Shown: positions 29,818 to 39,956, counted from the first letter of the stretch. The stretch is DNA of 64,000 nt from CAKZML01 sp963823435 (GCA_963823435.1 CAWGLN010000001.1:1550001-1614000); one strand, 5' to 3'. The notes: generated by a model not told the origin, from the letters alone. A program made the numbers and translations.

Positions 29818-31535
29818 TCAGGCGGAAAAGAACTGCAGCTTGCCGAAGCGGTCCTTGAGACGCTCACGGTCGCCGGCATCCGGTTCGCCCAGGCTTTCCG
29901 CCAGCGCCAGGGCCTCGTCCAGATAACTCTGGTACAGCCTTGCGCGCACGTCCAGGGGCAGGGCGGTCTGGTCGCAACCGGTGGAACGCAGTGCCGCGCT
30001 GAGCGTGAATTCCTCGCGTTGCTCCTGGTAGTCGCGGTGACTCCACATACCGGAATTCACATCGAAATCGTACAGACTCAGGAAGCGGTAGCCGTAGTCA
30101 GCCAGGAAGTTCACGGCCTCGATCACGTAGTCGGCCTCTGCGTCATCCATCACGAAGTGGAAACCCACCCTGCACCAGCCCGGCTTGATGCCGTGGAAGC
30201 CCTTGCGTACCCAGTCACGGTATTGCTCGGAGGTGTCCTCGTCTATACCCAGCAGGCGGTGTCCATAGGGGCCGGCGCAGGAACATCCGGCGCGTGACTG
30301 AATCCCGAACAGATCGTTCAACAGCACAGTGGCAAGCTTCGGGATGCAGGTAAAGACCGGCGGGGTCTTTCAGGTTAAAGCTCACGATACCGATGCGTCG
30401 GCTCATGTCCAGGTTGCCCAGGATCTCGATACCCGGATTGGCCTGCCACCTGGCGGCGGCACGCTGCAGCAACTCGGCCTCCCGCTGTTCTATATCGTTC
30501 AGACCCCAGCTTGCGCTTGATCTGAAAGGCCAGGGCAGCCTTCAGTGTTTGCAGCACGCCCGGGGTACCTGCCTTTTCGCGTTCTTCCACGTCCTTGACG
30601 AAGTCCTGGTCGGTGGGACTCACATAGTCCACGGTGCCACCGCCACCCACACTGGGCGGAAGTTCGTGGTGATAAAGCCTATCGTTGAAAATCAGGATGC
30701 CGCTGGAACCGGGACCACCCAGGAACTTGTGTGGCGAGATGAAAATCGCGTCCAGTGACGGATCCTCACCTGGCGATGCAGGCTCGGGATTCATGTTGAT
30801 GTCGACGTAGGGTGCGCTGGCGGCGTAATCAAAGCAGGCCAGGGCATCGTAGCGATGCAGCAACACGGCTATGTCGTGTACGCGGGTCTTCATGCCGGTA
30901 ACGTTGGAGGCGGCGGAGAACGATCCGATACGCGGGCGACCCAGGTAAGCAGGGTCTTGCAGCAATCGTTCCAGTTGATCCAGGTCGATACCGCCATCCT
31001 CGGCAAGTCCAACGCCCACCACGGTCGCGAGACCCTGTCGCCAGGACACTTCATTGGAGTGGTGCTCATACGGCCCCACGAACACCACAGGCTGATGTGA
31101 GCGTTGGTAAGCCCGGAAGTCTTCCAGACCCTGTTCGCCCAGGAAACCGTCGAGTTCCTTGCGCAGGGTGTCGGCAGTGGCGGGAGGCAGGGCCACGCCA
31201 ACAATTTGTTGAAACTTGTTGATGGCGCCGGTGGCCCCGGTGCCACAGGCCACCAGTCGGCCATTGGGGCCGGCATTGACCGCGTTCCTGATCATGTTTT
31301 CAGCCTCGTGCAGCAACTGGGTCATGCTGCGGCCGGTCAGGTCATCCTCGGTATGCGTGTTGGCGTAATTGCGTTGCAGACCCTGCAGATATTTTTCCAC
31401 GAACAGCAGGCAACGGCCCGAGGCGGTGTAGTCACAATAGGCCATCAGGCGTTTGCCAAAAGGCGTCTGGATGGCGGAATCAATACCGACTATCTGTTGC
31501 CTCAGAAAGCTGAATTCCAGTGGAGTGTCTTGCAT
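29818..31535 (-). CDS. Class V aminotransferase-fold PLP enzyme (frameshifted)
   Basis: A PLP-dependent enzyme of the cysteine desulfurase/SufS superfamily, about 570 residues after joining. The N-terminal part shows YCDYTASGRCLLFVEKYLQ and YANTHTEDDLTGRSMTQLLH, the cofactor-phosphate Gly loop CGTGATGAINKFQQI, an active-site His pair (GPYEHHSNEVSW) and the PLP lysine in ISPHKFLGGPGSSG. A frame change near 30500 leads to ILGNLDMSRRIGIVSFNLK, and another near 30345 to LLNDLFGIQSRAGCSCAGPY, where a conserved Cys sits as in desulfurases. The start at 31535 (MQDTPLEFSFLRQ) is preferred because the family begins there, though no strong ribosome site is seen. Whether it is a desulfurase, lyase or aminotransferase is not resolved. 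Confidence 0.8.
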
Positions 31536-31686
31536 AAAAAATCCGTTTTGGCCAAATTTGCGAAGCATGTTCGCAGGCACGGGTTGCCCGGCAGTCTACT
31601 ACGCCCGGGAGTGTCTGATGTACTGCGGTTGAAGCAGATTGTAAGCGAAAAGACCCGGAATCAGGACGCTGTTTGCAAAGTCCGTC

Positions 31687-33406
31687 CTACTTCCAGCCAC
31701 GCCAACCGGGTCCACGCACAACCCGGCCCGGTGTGGCGCCCGTGTGTTCGCCATCGCGCAGCACCTGCTCACCGTTTACCCAGACCTGGCTTACACCGGT
31801 GGCGTACTGGTGGGGATTCTCGAAGCTGGCGTGGTCCTGTATGCGCTGGGGATCGAAGATCACCACGTCGGCGAAATATCCGGGCTCCAGCCTGCCGCGC
31901 TCACGTATACGCAGGTTCTGGGCCGGCAGGGAGGTCAGTCGGCGTATGGCTTCTTCCAGGCTAATGATCTTTTCATCGCGCACATAGCGCCCCAGCAGCC
32001 TGGCGACGTTTCCGTAGGCACGGGGATGGGGATTGCTCTTCAGGAACACGCCTTCTGGGGCCAGCGCTTCTCCGTCTGAGCCAAAGCTCACCCAGGGCCT
32101 GGCGATTTTCCGGGCCACGTTTTCCTCGGACATCAGGAAGTAGATCGTGCCTACCCGACTGCCGTCTTCAATCACCAGGTCCAGGACAGTATCCTGCGGC
32201 GAGCGCCCGCGCATGGCGGCAACTTCCGCCAGGGTCTTTCCGGTCAGGGGTTTGAGTTCATCATTCTTGAAGCCCACCAGGATCATGCCCTCGGCGCCGG
32301 CGGCCAGGAACAGATTCTCCCATTCGTCGCTGGGCGTGGTCATCTCCTCCAGGACCTTCGCGCGTATGGCCGGATCCTGCAGACGCTGAATCCAGGCCTC
32401 GTTTCCACCCTCCTGCACCCAGGGCGGCTGTGCCGCGTCCAGACCGGTTGCGCCCGCGGTGTAGGTGTACATGTCGGCTGTAATCGCCAGGCCCTCGGAT
32501 CGGGCTTGCTCCACCATGGCAAATACGTCGTCAAGTTTGTTCCAGTTGCTGCTTGCCTGCGGCCTTGAGGTGATAAATCTCCGCCCGGACACCGGCGGCC
32601 CGTGCGATGTCGATCAATTCCTGCACCGACTCCAGCAAGCGGTTGCCCTCACTACGCATATGCGAGATATACATGCCGCCGTAGGGTGCGGCTGCCTGGT
32701 TCAGGGCGATCAGCTCTGCGGTGTCGGCATAGAAGGCCGGTGCGTAGATAAGCGAGGAACCCACGCCCAGCGCGCCTTCTTCCATGGCCTCACGCACCAG
32801 GGTCTGCATGGCGGCGAGTTCCGCCGCATTCGGCGCGCGGTCCTCGAATCCCAGTGCATGTATACGCACGGTAGTTGCGCCCACAAACGACGCCACGTTG
32901 GGAGACACGCCGCGTCGCTCCAGATACTCCAGGTATTCACCCAGGCTGGTCCACTCGATGTCGTATTTGACGTCCCCCTGTTCTTTCAGTGCGTAGGCTT
33001 TCATCGCCTCATTCCAGGGGCCCCAGGACATGCCCTCGCCGAAGACCTCAAGGGTCACGCCCTGGCGCAGATCACTCTGACCCGTTCCATCCTCGATCAG
33101 TGAGTCCACCGCCCAGCTCAACATATTGATGAAACCCGGGGCCACGGCTTGTCCCGCGGCGTCGACCTCCTGTTTGGCCTTGGCCCCGGACAGGTCGCCG
33201 ATAGCGGCAATGCGGTCCCCGTTAATCGCAAGGTCAGCCTGGCGTCCGGGCTGCCCGCTGCCGTCGTAGAGAGTGCCGCCGCGAATGATGATGTCGTAGC
33301 CGGCGGCGGTGTCGACAACCGCCTCGGGTTCCCGATCACAGGCCGTGATGAGCAGTGATGTGGCGAGGGCGGCGACCAGGATGCGTAAAGTGGAGAGAGA
33401 TTTCAT
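31687..33406 (-). CDS. N-acyl-D-amino-acid deacylase-like amidohydrolase, lipoprotein (one frameshift)
   Basis: A metallo-hydrolase of about 570 residues related to D-aminoacylases, exported as a lipoprotein (MKSLSTLRILVAALATSLLI then TAC). The family is recognised from DIIIRGGTLYDGSGQPGRQA, GVGSSLIYAPAFYADTAELI, ISHMRSEGNRLLESVQELID, AEIYHLKAAG, FGSDGEALAPEG and LPAQNLRIRERGRLEPGYFA. One indel near 32545 (after HLKAAG) splits it. At the position of the usual metal-binding H-x-H after PGFI the sequence is NMLSWAVDSL, with no histidines, and the Cys ligand region reads GVTLEVFGEG, so the first metal site is absent or different. The ATG at 33406 gives a good lipobox; the longer upstream ORF does not. 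Confidence 0.85.
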
Positions 33407-33778
33407 GCTCAGGATCCCGGTGTGAGTGATGGGTGCATTGTGCGCGATGCATCCGGGTAGAGCCAGAGGGGTAAAAATGCCGGGGCGATCCCAGGTGACG
33501 AGCCGGGCAGTTTTCGATTGAGGGGCCTGCGCTAACGATCCAGCAGATTCGAGGGGGCTTCTGGACTGCCACGCGGGACATCTCGACTGCGACTTGATGC
33601 TCGACAACATTGCGAGACAGACCAGTGAATGGCGGGATGAGCTTATGCTCTCCACTTTCGTGTTATCCATAGGCTGCATTCCGAGATAGTGAAAGCGAAC
33701 TCTCGGTTACCGCGTATTCACCACCCTTTCGCGGCTGTTCTACACTGAAGGCCAGCCGTTCAGCTGGATCTGCTTTTA
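33407..33778. other. Intergenic region between divergent genes, nothing recognised
   Basis: This 372-bp gap separates the amidohydrolase (-) from the lipase-like gene (+). I found no convincing -35/-10 pair, hairpin, repeat or small coding frame, although promoters for both genes must lie here. Confidence 0.5.
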
Positions 33779-35381
33779 ATGGCCACTAACATTGCTTTAC
33801 CGACCCCGCCCATCGGGTTGATGCTTTGTGTGTGCATGGCATTTTGCCTTGGTTCTTGCACCTACCTGAAGTACGCATCAGTGCAGGCAGAATATGCTCG
33901 TATTCAAAATGCCCAGCCAGGGCAATTGAATGTCAAACACATGATCGACAGGGAAACGTTTTTCGTTCATGGGCGCAGCCTTGATGTTGCCCGCCTGTAT
34001 GCGGAGCTGCCGAAAGCCATCGCTGCGTTTTCCAGCAAGTACCAGGCCAATGAGCTTGTGGCCAAAATGCATTTTGAAGTCGCCGGCTCGCACTTCGGAT
34101 TAAACCTGCCTGAGGGTCGCTATGACCTACTCGTGTTTGCGGATATCGATAGCAACGGTGTATTCGGACCGTCAGAAGTTGTAGGAAAACGGTCGATCGA
34201 CTTGAACAACGCCGCATCGCCCGAGAGGGTGCTCGGCCAGGTCGATGTGCGCCTGACCGCGCCTGTGACGATCGATTGGGATGTTTTGATAAAGGTCCCG
34301 GATTCCCGCGGGCGCGCCGAATCATTACTTTTTCCCTCTGGAACCATTCGAAGCCTGGAAGACCCGATTTTCGACAGCAGCTTCGCGACCTTGGGCATGT
34401 ACGATCCTGCATCTTTCCTTGAACAAGCACCGACATCGTTTTATGCCCTGGAGGAAGACCTCGCGTACAAGATTCCTGTGGTTTATGTCCATGGCATTGA
34501 CGGTAGTGCACGTGAGTTTGAGGTATTCGTCGGGCAACTGGATCGATCCCGATACAAGCCCTGGTTTTTCCATTACCCGTCAGGCGGTGACCTTGATCAA
34601 TTGGCCGAACTGTTTTATCAAATCTTCCTTTCAGGGAAAGTCTACGTATCTAGTGGGATGCCGATGATAGTGGTCGCCCACAGTATGGGTGGGCTGGTTG
34701 TCAGGGAAGCGCTCAACAAGTACCAGGGAAAAGCAGCGTGAAAATCAGATCCATTTATTTGTCACAATGGCGACCCCCTTCGGCGGCCATGCGGCGGCGG
34801 CAGCCGGAGAAGAATACGGGCTAATAGTCCTACCGTCGTGGCGCGACCTGAATCCGGAAAACCCGTTTATTGGTAATCTTTATCGAAAACCCCTGCCGGA
34901 TTTCGTTTACCACGAACTGATTTATGCATACCAGAATCCCGGTGCGATCAAGGTTGGCGAGAACAGTGATGGTGTAGTAGCGCTGGCGAGTCAGTTGCAT
35001 CCGCAAGCACAACGTCAGGCAAGCGGGCAATTCGGTTTTGACAACACTCATACCGATATTCTCAATAGTGAGGAAGTGACCAACCATATCGCGGCCCGTA
35101 TGGAGATGGTGAAGAATGCATTTTCGCCGCCTCAGCTTGATCTGCTGCGACAGGGTGGCTATGACGTGGCGCTCGGAGAGGGCTATTCTCCGCTGGCGCA
35201 GCATGCGATCCGCTATTATGGAAGATATCTAATGGCGTTGACAAAAGGCACTTTGGTTCCTTTCGATCCAGAGGAGGTGCGCTTCGCCGCCGTGGCCAAC
35301 GGTGAAATACCGCCTCGTGATGATGGGGAAAAAGGCTGGCTCAGATTTCTCAGAGAGCATCCTGAATTCAAAGACTATTAA
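33779..35381 (+). CDS. Alpha/beta-hydrolase lipoprotein, lipase-like (one frameshift)
   Basis: About 534 residues after joining, exported as a lipoprotein (MLCVCMAFCLGSCTY, cut at Cys). An N-terminal domain of about 220 residues (LNLPEGRYDLLVFADIDSNG and following beta-rich sequence) precedes an alpha/beta-hydrolase domain with oxyanion motif YVHGIDGSAREFE and nucleophile VVAHSMGGLVVREAL (A-H-S-M-G). At about 34730 a single-base change shifts the frame; the continuation FVTMATPFGGHAAAAAG is the strand that normally follows the nucleophile helix. A likely catalytic Asp lies in GENSDGVVAL and a His in FDNTHTDILNSEEV. Probably a periplasmic esterase or lipase; the substrate is not known. Confidence 0.82.
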
Positions 35382-35402
35382 TTATTGGACATGGGAAGTG
35401 CG

Positions 35403-35579
35403 ATGTGTACACCCATGAAAGCGATGGTCCTCGACAAAATGGAAAAACTGGCGGAAGAGTATCCGGATTTCCGCGAGAAGGTATTTGAGCTATTTCGGGT
35501 TAATCAGGCATATGCAGCCGAAAAAAAGATACGCTGCGAAGGCCGGCTCATTTGCGACAATAGCGATAGCCCGAAATAA
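35403..35579 (+). CDS. Small hypothetical protein
   Basis: A protein of about 58 residues beginning MCTPMKAMVLDKMEKLAEEY, with one helical stretch (DKMEKLAEEYPDFREKVFEL) and two cysteines near the end (KIRCEGRLICDNSD). The ATG at 35403 has a GGGAAG site 4 bases upstream; an ATG at 35391 is also in frame. It follows the lipase-like gene by 21 bp and is probably on the same transcript. I do not recognise a family. Confidence 0.5.
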   Translation: MCTPMKAMVLDKMEKLAEEYPDFREKVFELFRVNQAYAAEKKIRCEGRLICDNSDSPK

Positions 35580-35692
35580 ATGAGGCCGAGCCGCAATTAT
35601 TGGAATGGCATCCCCGGTTCCCGGCTGCCTATCCTGCGGTCATGCCCGGACAACCTCTTCATTTCATAAACGGACTGCCCCTGTCTGGAGTC

Positions 35693-35707
35693 GATCACCC
35701 GGTGATC
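35693..35707. promoter_or_regulatory. Palindrome upstream of the toxin-antitoxin genes
   Basis: GATCACC-C-GGTGATC is a perfect 7-bp inverted repeat 43 bp before the toxin start. Antitoxins of this kind usually bind such a site to repress their own operon, so this is a candidate operator; there is no direct evidence. Confidence 0.4.
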
Positions 35708-35749
35708 CATTGTGTTGCCTATGGGCTACATGTAAGATAGGGCGCAAAT

Positions 35750-36064
35750 GTGGAGTTGAGAGCCTACGAAACCGATACGTGACGTTGCCCGTATGAGGAT
35801 TGGTTCCGGGGTCTGGAAGGTACGCTGCAACGGGCAATACAACGCCGACTTCGCGCGCTCGAAGAGGCTGATCATTTTGGAGCCCGAAAGAGTCTGCGGG
35901 GCGGCTTGCACGAACTCAAGTTTCGCCAGGCTATTCGTATCTACTTCGCAGAGTTTGAGGGTCAAATTGTCCTGCTCCTGGGCGGCTCTGGTAAAGGCAA
36001 CCAGGGCCGCGAAATCGAGAGGGCGCGGAAACGACTGAATGACTACAAACGACGATCAAGGTAA
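35750..36064 (+). pseudogene. RelE/HigB-type toxin with an in-frame stop
   Basis: Read from the GTG at 35750, the frame begins VELRAYETDT, then hits TGA at 35780-35782, then continues RCPYEDWFRGLEGTLQRAIQ to a TAA at 36062. The whole is a typical addiction-module killer protein of about 104 residues: LHELKFRQAIRIYFAEFEGQ, LLLGGSGKGNQGREIERARK and the usual basic C-terminus. Relatives have Gly at the stop position, and a single G-to-T change (GGA to TGA) would create it. No downstream start codon is suitable. It ends 5 bp before the antitoxin ATG, the normal HigBA-like order. It is either a disarmed toxin or a sequencing error. Confidence 0.75.
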
Positions 36065-36069
36065 AACTC

Positions 36070-36384
36070 ATGGCAACCAGCAGGGCACACAATGTCAAGG
36101 ACGACCTGTACGAGGACCTGAAAGATCCAGCGTATGCGTCGGCCTACTTGAATGAAGCACTGCGCGAGGATGACGAGATTGTTCTGAAAACGGCATTGGC
36201 CGATGTAATCAGGGCGCGGGGTGTCCAGGCTGTGGCGAAGAAGGCCGGTATAAACCGTGTGACTGTCTACAAAACATTGAAGCCGGAAACGGGTTCGTCG
36301 TTTACCGTCATCCATGCCTTGCTCGAGGCATGTGACGTGCAGCTAAACGTGCAGCCGTCCAAACACCGACCGCGACGGACATGA
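36070..36384 (+). CDS. Addiction-module antidote protein (HigA-like, HTH)
   Basis: A 104-residue DNA-binding antitoxin. It has the family opening DLYEDLKDPAYASAYLNEAL and a helix-turn-helix (RGVQAVAKKAGINRVTVYKT) followed by the recognition-side SFTVIHALLEACDVQLNV. The last residues are basic (SKHRPRRT). It lies 5 bp after the toxin gene. It probably neutralises the toxin by direct binding and represses the operon through the palindrome at 35693-35707; that link is inferred. The gene is intact although its toxin carries a stop. Confidence 0.88.
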   Translation: MATSRAHNVKDDLYEDLKDPAYASAYLNEALREDDEIVLKTALADVIRARGVQAVAKKAGINRVTVYKTLKPETGSSFTVIHALLEACDVQLNVQPSKHRPRRT

Positions 36385-36512
36385 AAATGCACACGAACTC
36401 AAGTCGCAATTAGTGAGAATCAGGGTCACCGGAGATCAATTGTCCAGCCACAAATATTCCATCCGTGAACCCGATTGGACATCCTGAACCCGGCCAGTCC
36501 AAAGACCTGCAA

Positions 36513-37121
36513 ATGAATATAAGCATCATAGACAAAACCATGTTCCGAAAAATGCCGTGGGCCAACGGTGGTGGCGTCACCACGGAATTATTTGTTCGCA
36601 CGGACGAGCGATCCGGTCGCATCCTGTGGCGACTGAGCATGGCGGGCGTGGACACCGACGGACCTTTCTCACATTTCGCCGGGTACGACAGAATCCTGGT
36701 GCTGATGGAGGGCCGGGGACTCAGGCTGGGCCATCGGGATGGGACAGAGCACGACCTTGCCCATGCCTACGACATGGCCGCGTTCCCCGGGGATGCCGAC
36801 ACCCACGCCACCCTTACAGAGGGCCCGGTTCAGGACTTCAACGTCATTGCGGAGCGCGCCACATTCGGCACTGCGGTTACTGTATTACAGGCTGCAAACA
36901 ACAAGCGTGTTGCCATACACGCGAATATCCTCGCGATCTTTGCGGCAGACCATGACCTTCTTATCGCTGAGCCCTCCCTGGCCAGTCACCCACTCCCAAA
37001 AGGAGACCTGCTTTTAGTGGAAGCGCCGCAGCAGGGAGACTGGACCGTTTCGGATGGCACCGCGATCGTCATTCAGCTTTCGAAAAAAGGGGTCGAACCG
37101 CAATTCATTCACCGGCCGTAA
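36513..37121 (+). CDS. HutD/Ves family cupin-fold protein
   Basis: A bicupin protein of about 202 residues. It has the HutD start (KTMFRKMPWANGGGVTTELF), the central RILWRLSMAGVDTDGPFSHF and AGYDRILVLMEGRGLRL, and the later DFNVIAERATFGTAVTVL. HutD proteins accompany histidine utilisation or occur alone; their role has been proposed as modulating formylglutamate levels. No hut genes are nearby. An upstream GTG (36465) is in frame, but the ATG at 36513 starts where the family does. Neither has a clear ribosome site. Confidence 0.85.
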   Translation: MNISIIDKTMFRKMPWANGGGVTTELFVRTDERSGRILWRLSMAGVDTDGPFSHFAGYDRILVLMEGRGLRLGHRDGTEHDLAHAYDMAAFPGDADTHATLTEGPVQDFNVIAERATFGTAVTVLQAANNKRVAIHANILAIFAADHDLLIAEPSLASHPLPKGDLLLVEAPQQGDWTVSDGTAIVIQLSKKGVEPQFIHRP

Positions 37122-37555
37122 AAGCGTAGCCAGAAAACCCGGTTCGGTCCCATGCAGGCCATTTTGTGGGACGAGTTTTCTTTCTCTTGCCTGTTGCAGG
37201 CTTTGATCAAGATTGGGTTATAAAACGGCGACATAAGAACCATATAGACCTCTGTCCTGGCCCAATATTTTGCGCAATTCCAGCCCTTGTTTTTACCTTG
37301 TTACACATAGTGGAACACGATTTTTATCGACATTTCCCCCGGGTTTTGCGGGAAACCGTGCAATTACAAAGACAAGTGAAGGACGGACGGATATCCCCTG
37401 TCGAGTGTGACTCCGGATAGCGGCGGTCGGCTTGCCGCCGGGTCTGGCCGGCGCATACGCTAACCACGGACTGGCGCCCGCCGGCACCTGGCTACTGGCG
37501 CCCGCCCGCGCTGGGCGATACATAACCCATACCGAATGCCCGGGGAGATTCGTTC
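37122..37555 (+). promoter_or_regulatory. 434-bp leader region upstream of the C1 cluster, with a direct repeat
   Basis: There is no coding frame. A small GCCTG-TTG-CAGGC hairpin followed by TTT (37189-37204) may end the hutD transcript. A 13-bp direct repeat ACTGGCGCCCGCC occurs at 37470-37482 and 37494-37506, spaced 24 bp start to start (about two helical turns), 50-85 bp before the MetF-like ATG; it could bind a regulator. I looked for a cobalamin riboswitch here and did not see the B12 box. A good GGGGAGA ribosome site precedes the ATG at 37556. Confidence 0.4.
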
Positions 37556-38413
37556 ATGTTTCCGTCGCAACACCACAGAGCCTTGCGTCGCACACTTCAG
37601 CGCTCCTACCTGGAGGTTATTCCCGCAAAGGGAATAAAGGAAAAGCTGGCGGTGTTGCCTCATGGCGCCTGGGTCGCCATTACCTGTTCCCCAAGCAAGC
37701 CGGTTGAGGCTACCCTGAAGCTTGCCGAGCAGCTGGATAGCCGCCGTTTTCGACTGGTCCCGCATATCGCGGCGCGCATGGTCAGGGACCGCAGTCATTT
37801 GCAGGATATCCTTACGCGCCTGGACGAGATGCAGATTCACAGCATTTTTGTTCCCGGTGGGGACAGGGAGACGCCCATCGGAGACTATGCCTGCGCCCTG
37901 GATTTGCTGCGGGACATGGCAGAGCTTGGTCACCGCATTCCGGATGTGGGGGTGACCGCCTATCCCGAGGGTCATCCGACCATCGATGACAAGACCCTGA
38001 TAGAAACGCTGTTGGCCAAGCAGCCCCTGGCAACCTATTTCGTCACACAGATGTGTTTTGACGCTGATGTGATTTTGCGCTGGCTGGCCGATATGCGAGC
38101 CCGGGGATTGACCCTGCAGGCCTGGCTGGGTCTGCCGGGGGTGGCTGAGCGTGGCAAGTTGCTCGCCACTTCCCTGCGTATCGGCGTCGGTGATTCGGCC
38201 AGGTTCATTTCCAAGCAGCCCAGGCTGGCTGCCAAGCTGATGGCGCAAAAGGTCTACCGGCCGGATGAGCTTCTCCTGGACCTGGCGCCCCGCCTGGATG
38301 ATCCGGTTCTCCACATCGACGGTTTTCACCTGTACAGTTTCAACCTGGTCGAAGACACCGAGAACTGGCGCATACAGACTCTGGATGCTCTTGAGGTTCC
38401 CGAGGACGAGTAA
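37556..38413 (+). CDS. Methylenetetrahydrofolate reductase-like protein
   Basis: A 285-residue TIM-barrel protein of the MetF superfamily, shorter and more divergent than canonical MetF. Supporting segments are LEVIPAKG near the N-terminus, the barrel strand VPHIAARMVRD, the flavin/folate-site region FVPGGDRETPIGDYACALDL, GVTAYPEGHP and YFVTQMCFDADVILRW (conserved FVTQ-x-CF as in MetF). The enzyme interconverts methyl-THF and methylene-THF. Placed directly before two MttB-type methyltransferases, it probably runs in the oxidising direction, feeding methyl groups from methyl-THF into the folate oxidation path; that direction is inferred. A strong ribosome site supports the start. Confidence 0.88.
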   Translation: MFPSQHHRALRRTLQRSYLEVIPAKGIKEKLAVLPHGAWVAITCSPSKPVEATLKLAEQLDSRRFRLVPHIAARMVRDRSHLQDILTRLDEMQIHSIFVPGGDRETPIGDYACALDLLRDMAELGHRIPDVGVTAYPEGHPTIDDKTLIETLLAKQPLATYFVTQMCFDADVILRWLADMRARGLTLQAWLGLPGVAERGKLLATSLRIGVGDSARFISKQPRLAAKLMAQKVYRPDELLLDLAPRLDDPVLHIDGFHLYSFNLVEDTENWRIQTLDALEVPEDE

Positions 38414-38430
38414 CCACGCAGGATGATCGA

Positions 38431-39951
38431 ATGACGAGACGTGCAGGCAGTCACCGGGTACGGCGTACGGTAGGCAACATCGGCCAACTGCCCTGGCTGG
38501 CTGTGAGCAACCCCTATGCACCCACCGAGGTGCTGACCGCGGAGCAGGTGGAAACCATCCACCAGGCTTCCCTGCGCGTGTTGTCCGAGGTGGGAATGCG
38601 CGTACTCAACGATGAAGCCAGGGGACTATTTGCGAAAGCCGGCGCCAGTGTTGATGTGGATACGCTGATGGTGCGTCTGGACCCCGAGATGGTTATGGAA
38701 TCCATCTCCACCGCGCCCCCGGAGTTCGTACTGCGTGCCCGCAACCCTGCCCATGACTTGAACCTGGGCGCCAACCGTATGGCCTTCGCCGGTGTTGGCG
38801 GGCCGGCCTTCGTGAGTGATCTGGAGAAGGGTCGTCGCCCCGGCACCTACGCCGAGCAATGCGATTACATTCGCCTGATTCAATCCCTGAATATAATTCA
38901 CCAGGAGGGCGGCGGCCCCTTCGAGGCCATGGACCTGCCGCCTGAGACCCGCCACCTGGATTTACACCTGGCGCAGATACGCCTGATGGACAAGAACTGG
39001 CAGGGCGTGGCGCTGGGACGCGAGCGCACCCTGGATGGCATCAACATGGCCTGTATCGCCCTGGGTGTCGACCGCGAGGGACTGGCCCGGCGGCCGGCCA
39101 TCCTGTGCATCATCAATACCAATTCACCCTTGCAGTTGGACATACCCATGGCGGAGGGAACCATGGCCCTGGCACGGGCAGGGCAGGTGGCCTGTATCAC
39201 CCCGTTTACCCTGGCCGGCTCCATGAGCCCGGCAACCCTGGCCGGCACCCTGGTGCAGCAAAATGCCGAGGTCTTGTTCGGGGTCGCACTGACCCAGCTG
39301 GTGCGTCCCGGAGCACCGGTCATGTACGGAGCCTTCACCTCCAATGTGGATATGAAAAGTGGCGCACCTGCACTGGGAACACCGGAATACACCAAGGCGG
39401 CCATGGCCAGCGGACAACTTGCGCGACGCTACAAGCTGCCGTTTCGCTCGAGCAATACCAATGCCAGCAATGCGGTCGACGCACAGGCCGCCTATGAAAG
39501 TGAAATGTCCCTGTGGGGAGCCATCAGCGGACACGCCAACCTGGTCAATCATGCTGCCGGCTGGCTGGAAGGCGGACTGACCGCGTCCTTCGAGAAGCTG
39601 GTGGTGGATGCTGAAATGCTGCAGATGATGACGGAGTACATGCGTCCCATTGAAGTTAACGATGATACGCTGGCCCTGGCGGCGATTAAGGATGTAGGGC
39701 CGGGTGGTCATTTCTTCGGGGCTGCACACACCTTGCAGCGCTATGAGACCGCTTTCTATTCACCGCTGGTCTCGGACTGGCAGAATTTCGAACGCTGGAA
39801 GGAAGCCGGGCAGCAGGACACCGAGGTCCGGGCCAATCGGATCTGGAAACAATTGCTGGCGGAGTACCAGCAGCCGCCACTTGATCCTGCCATTGATGAG
39901 CAACTGCAAGACTATGTTGACCGGCGCAAGAATGGCGAGCCGGTCGAATGA
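38431..39951 (+). CDS. MttB-superfamily corrinoid methyltransferase 1 (no pyrrolysine)
   Basis: A 506-residue cytoplasmic enzyme of the trimethylamine methyltransferase (MttB) superfamily, which transfers a methyl group from a methylated amine to a corrinoid protein. Family segments include LTAEQVETIHQASLRVLSEV, GPAFVSDLEKGRRPGTYAEQ, FTLAGSMSPATLAGTLVQQN, VRPGAPVMYGAFTSNVDMKS and VGPGGHFFGAAHTLQRYETA. The frame has no internal TAG, so it lacks the pyrrolysine of methanogen MttB and belongs to the large Pyl-free group that includes glycine-betaine methyltransferase MtgB. The substrate cannot be told. It starts 17 bp after the MetF-like stop and is followed by a terminator-like hairpin. Confidence 0.92.
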   Translation: MTRRAGSHRVRRTVGNIGQLPWLAVSNPYAPTEVLTAEQVETIHQASLRVLSEVGMRVLNDEARGLFAKAGASVDVDTLMVRLDPEMVMESISTAPPEFVLRARNPAHDLNLGANRMAFAGVGGPAFVSDLEKGRRPGTYAEQCDYIRLIQSLNIIHQEGGGPFEAMDLPPETRHLDLHLAQIRLMDKNWQGVALGRERTLDGINMACIALGVDREGLARRPAILCIINTNSPLQLDIPMAEGTMALARAGQVACITPFTLAGSMSPATLAGTLVQQNAEVLFGVALTQLVRPGAPVMYGAFTSNVDMKSGAPALGTPEYTKAAMASGQLARRYKLPFRSSNTNASNAVDAQAAYESEMSLWGAISGHANLVNHAAGWLEGGLTASFEKLVVDAEMLQMMTEYMRPIEVNDDTLALAAIKDVGPGGHFFGAAHTLQRYETAFYSPLVSDWQNFERWKEAGQQDTEVRANRIWKQLLAEYQQPPLDPAIDEQLQDYVDRRKNGEPVE

Positions 39952-39956
39952 CAACC

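Noticed and set aside
28437..29879. 480-codon antisense ORF opposite the M20 peptidase
   Set aside because: His/Gln-rich composition typical of the reverse of a GC-rich gene; the sense frame has all M20 motifs.
37122..37555. Cobalamin riboswitch upstream of the methyltransferase arm
   Set aside because: No B12-box (GCCACTG-like) element or matching core was found in this gap or in 50527-51046.
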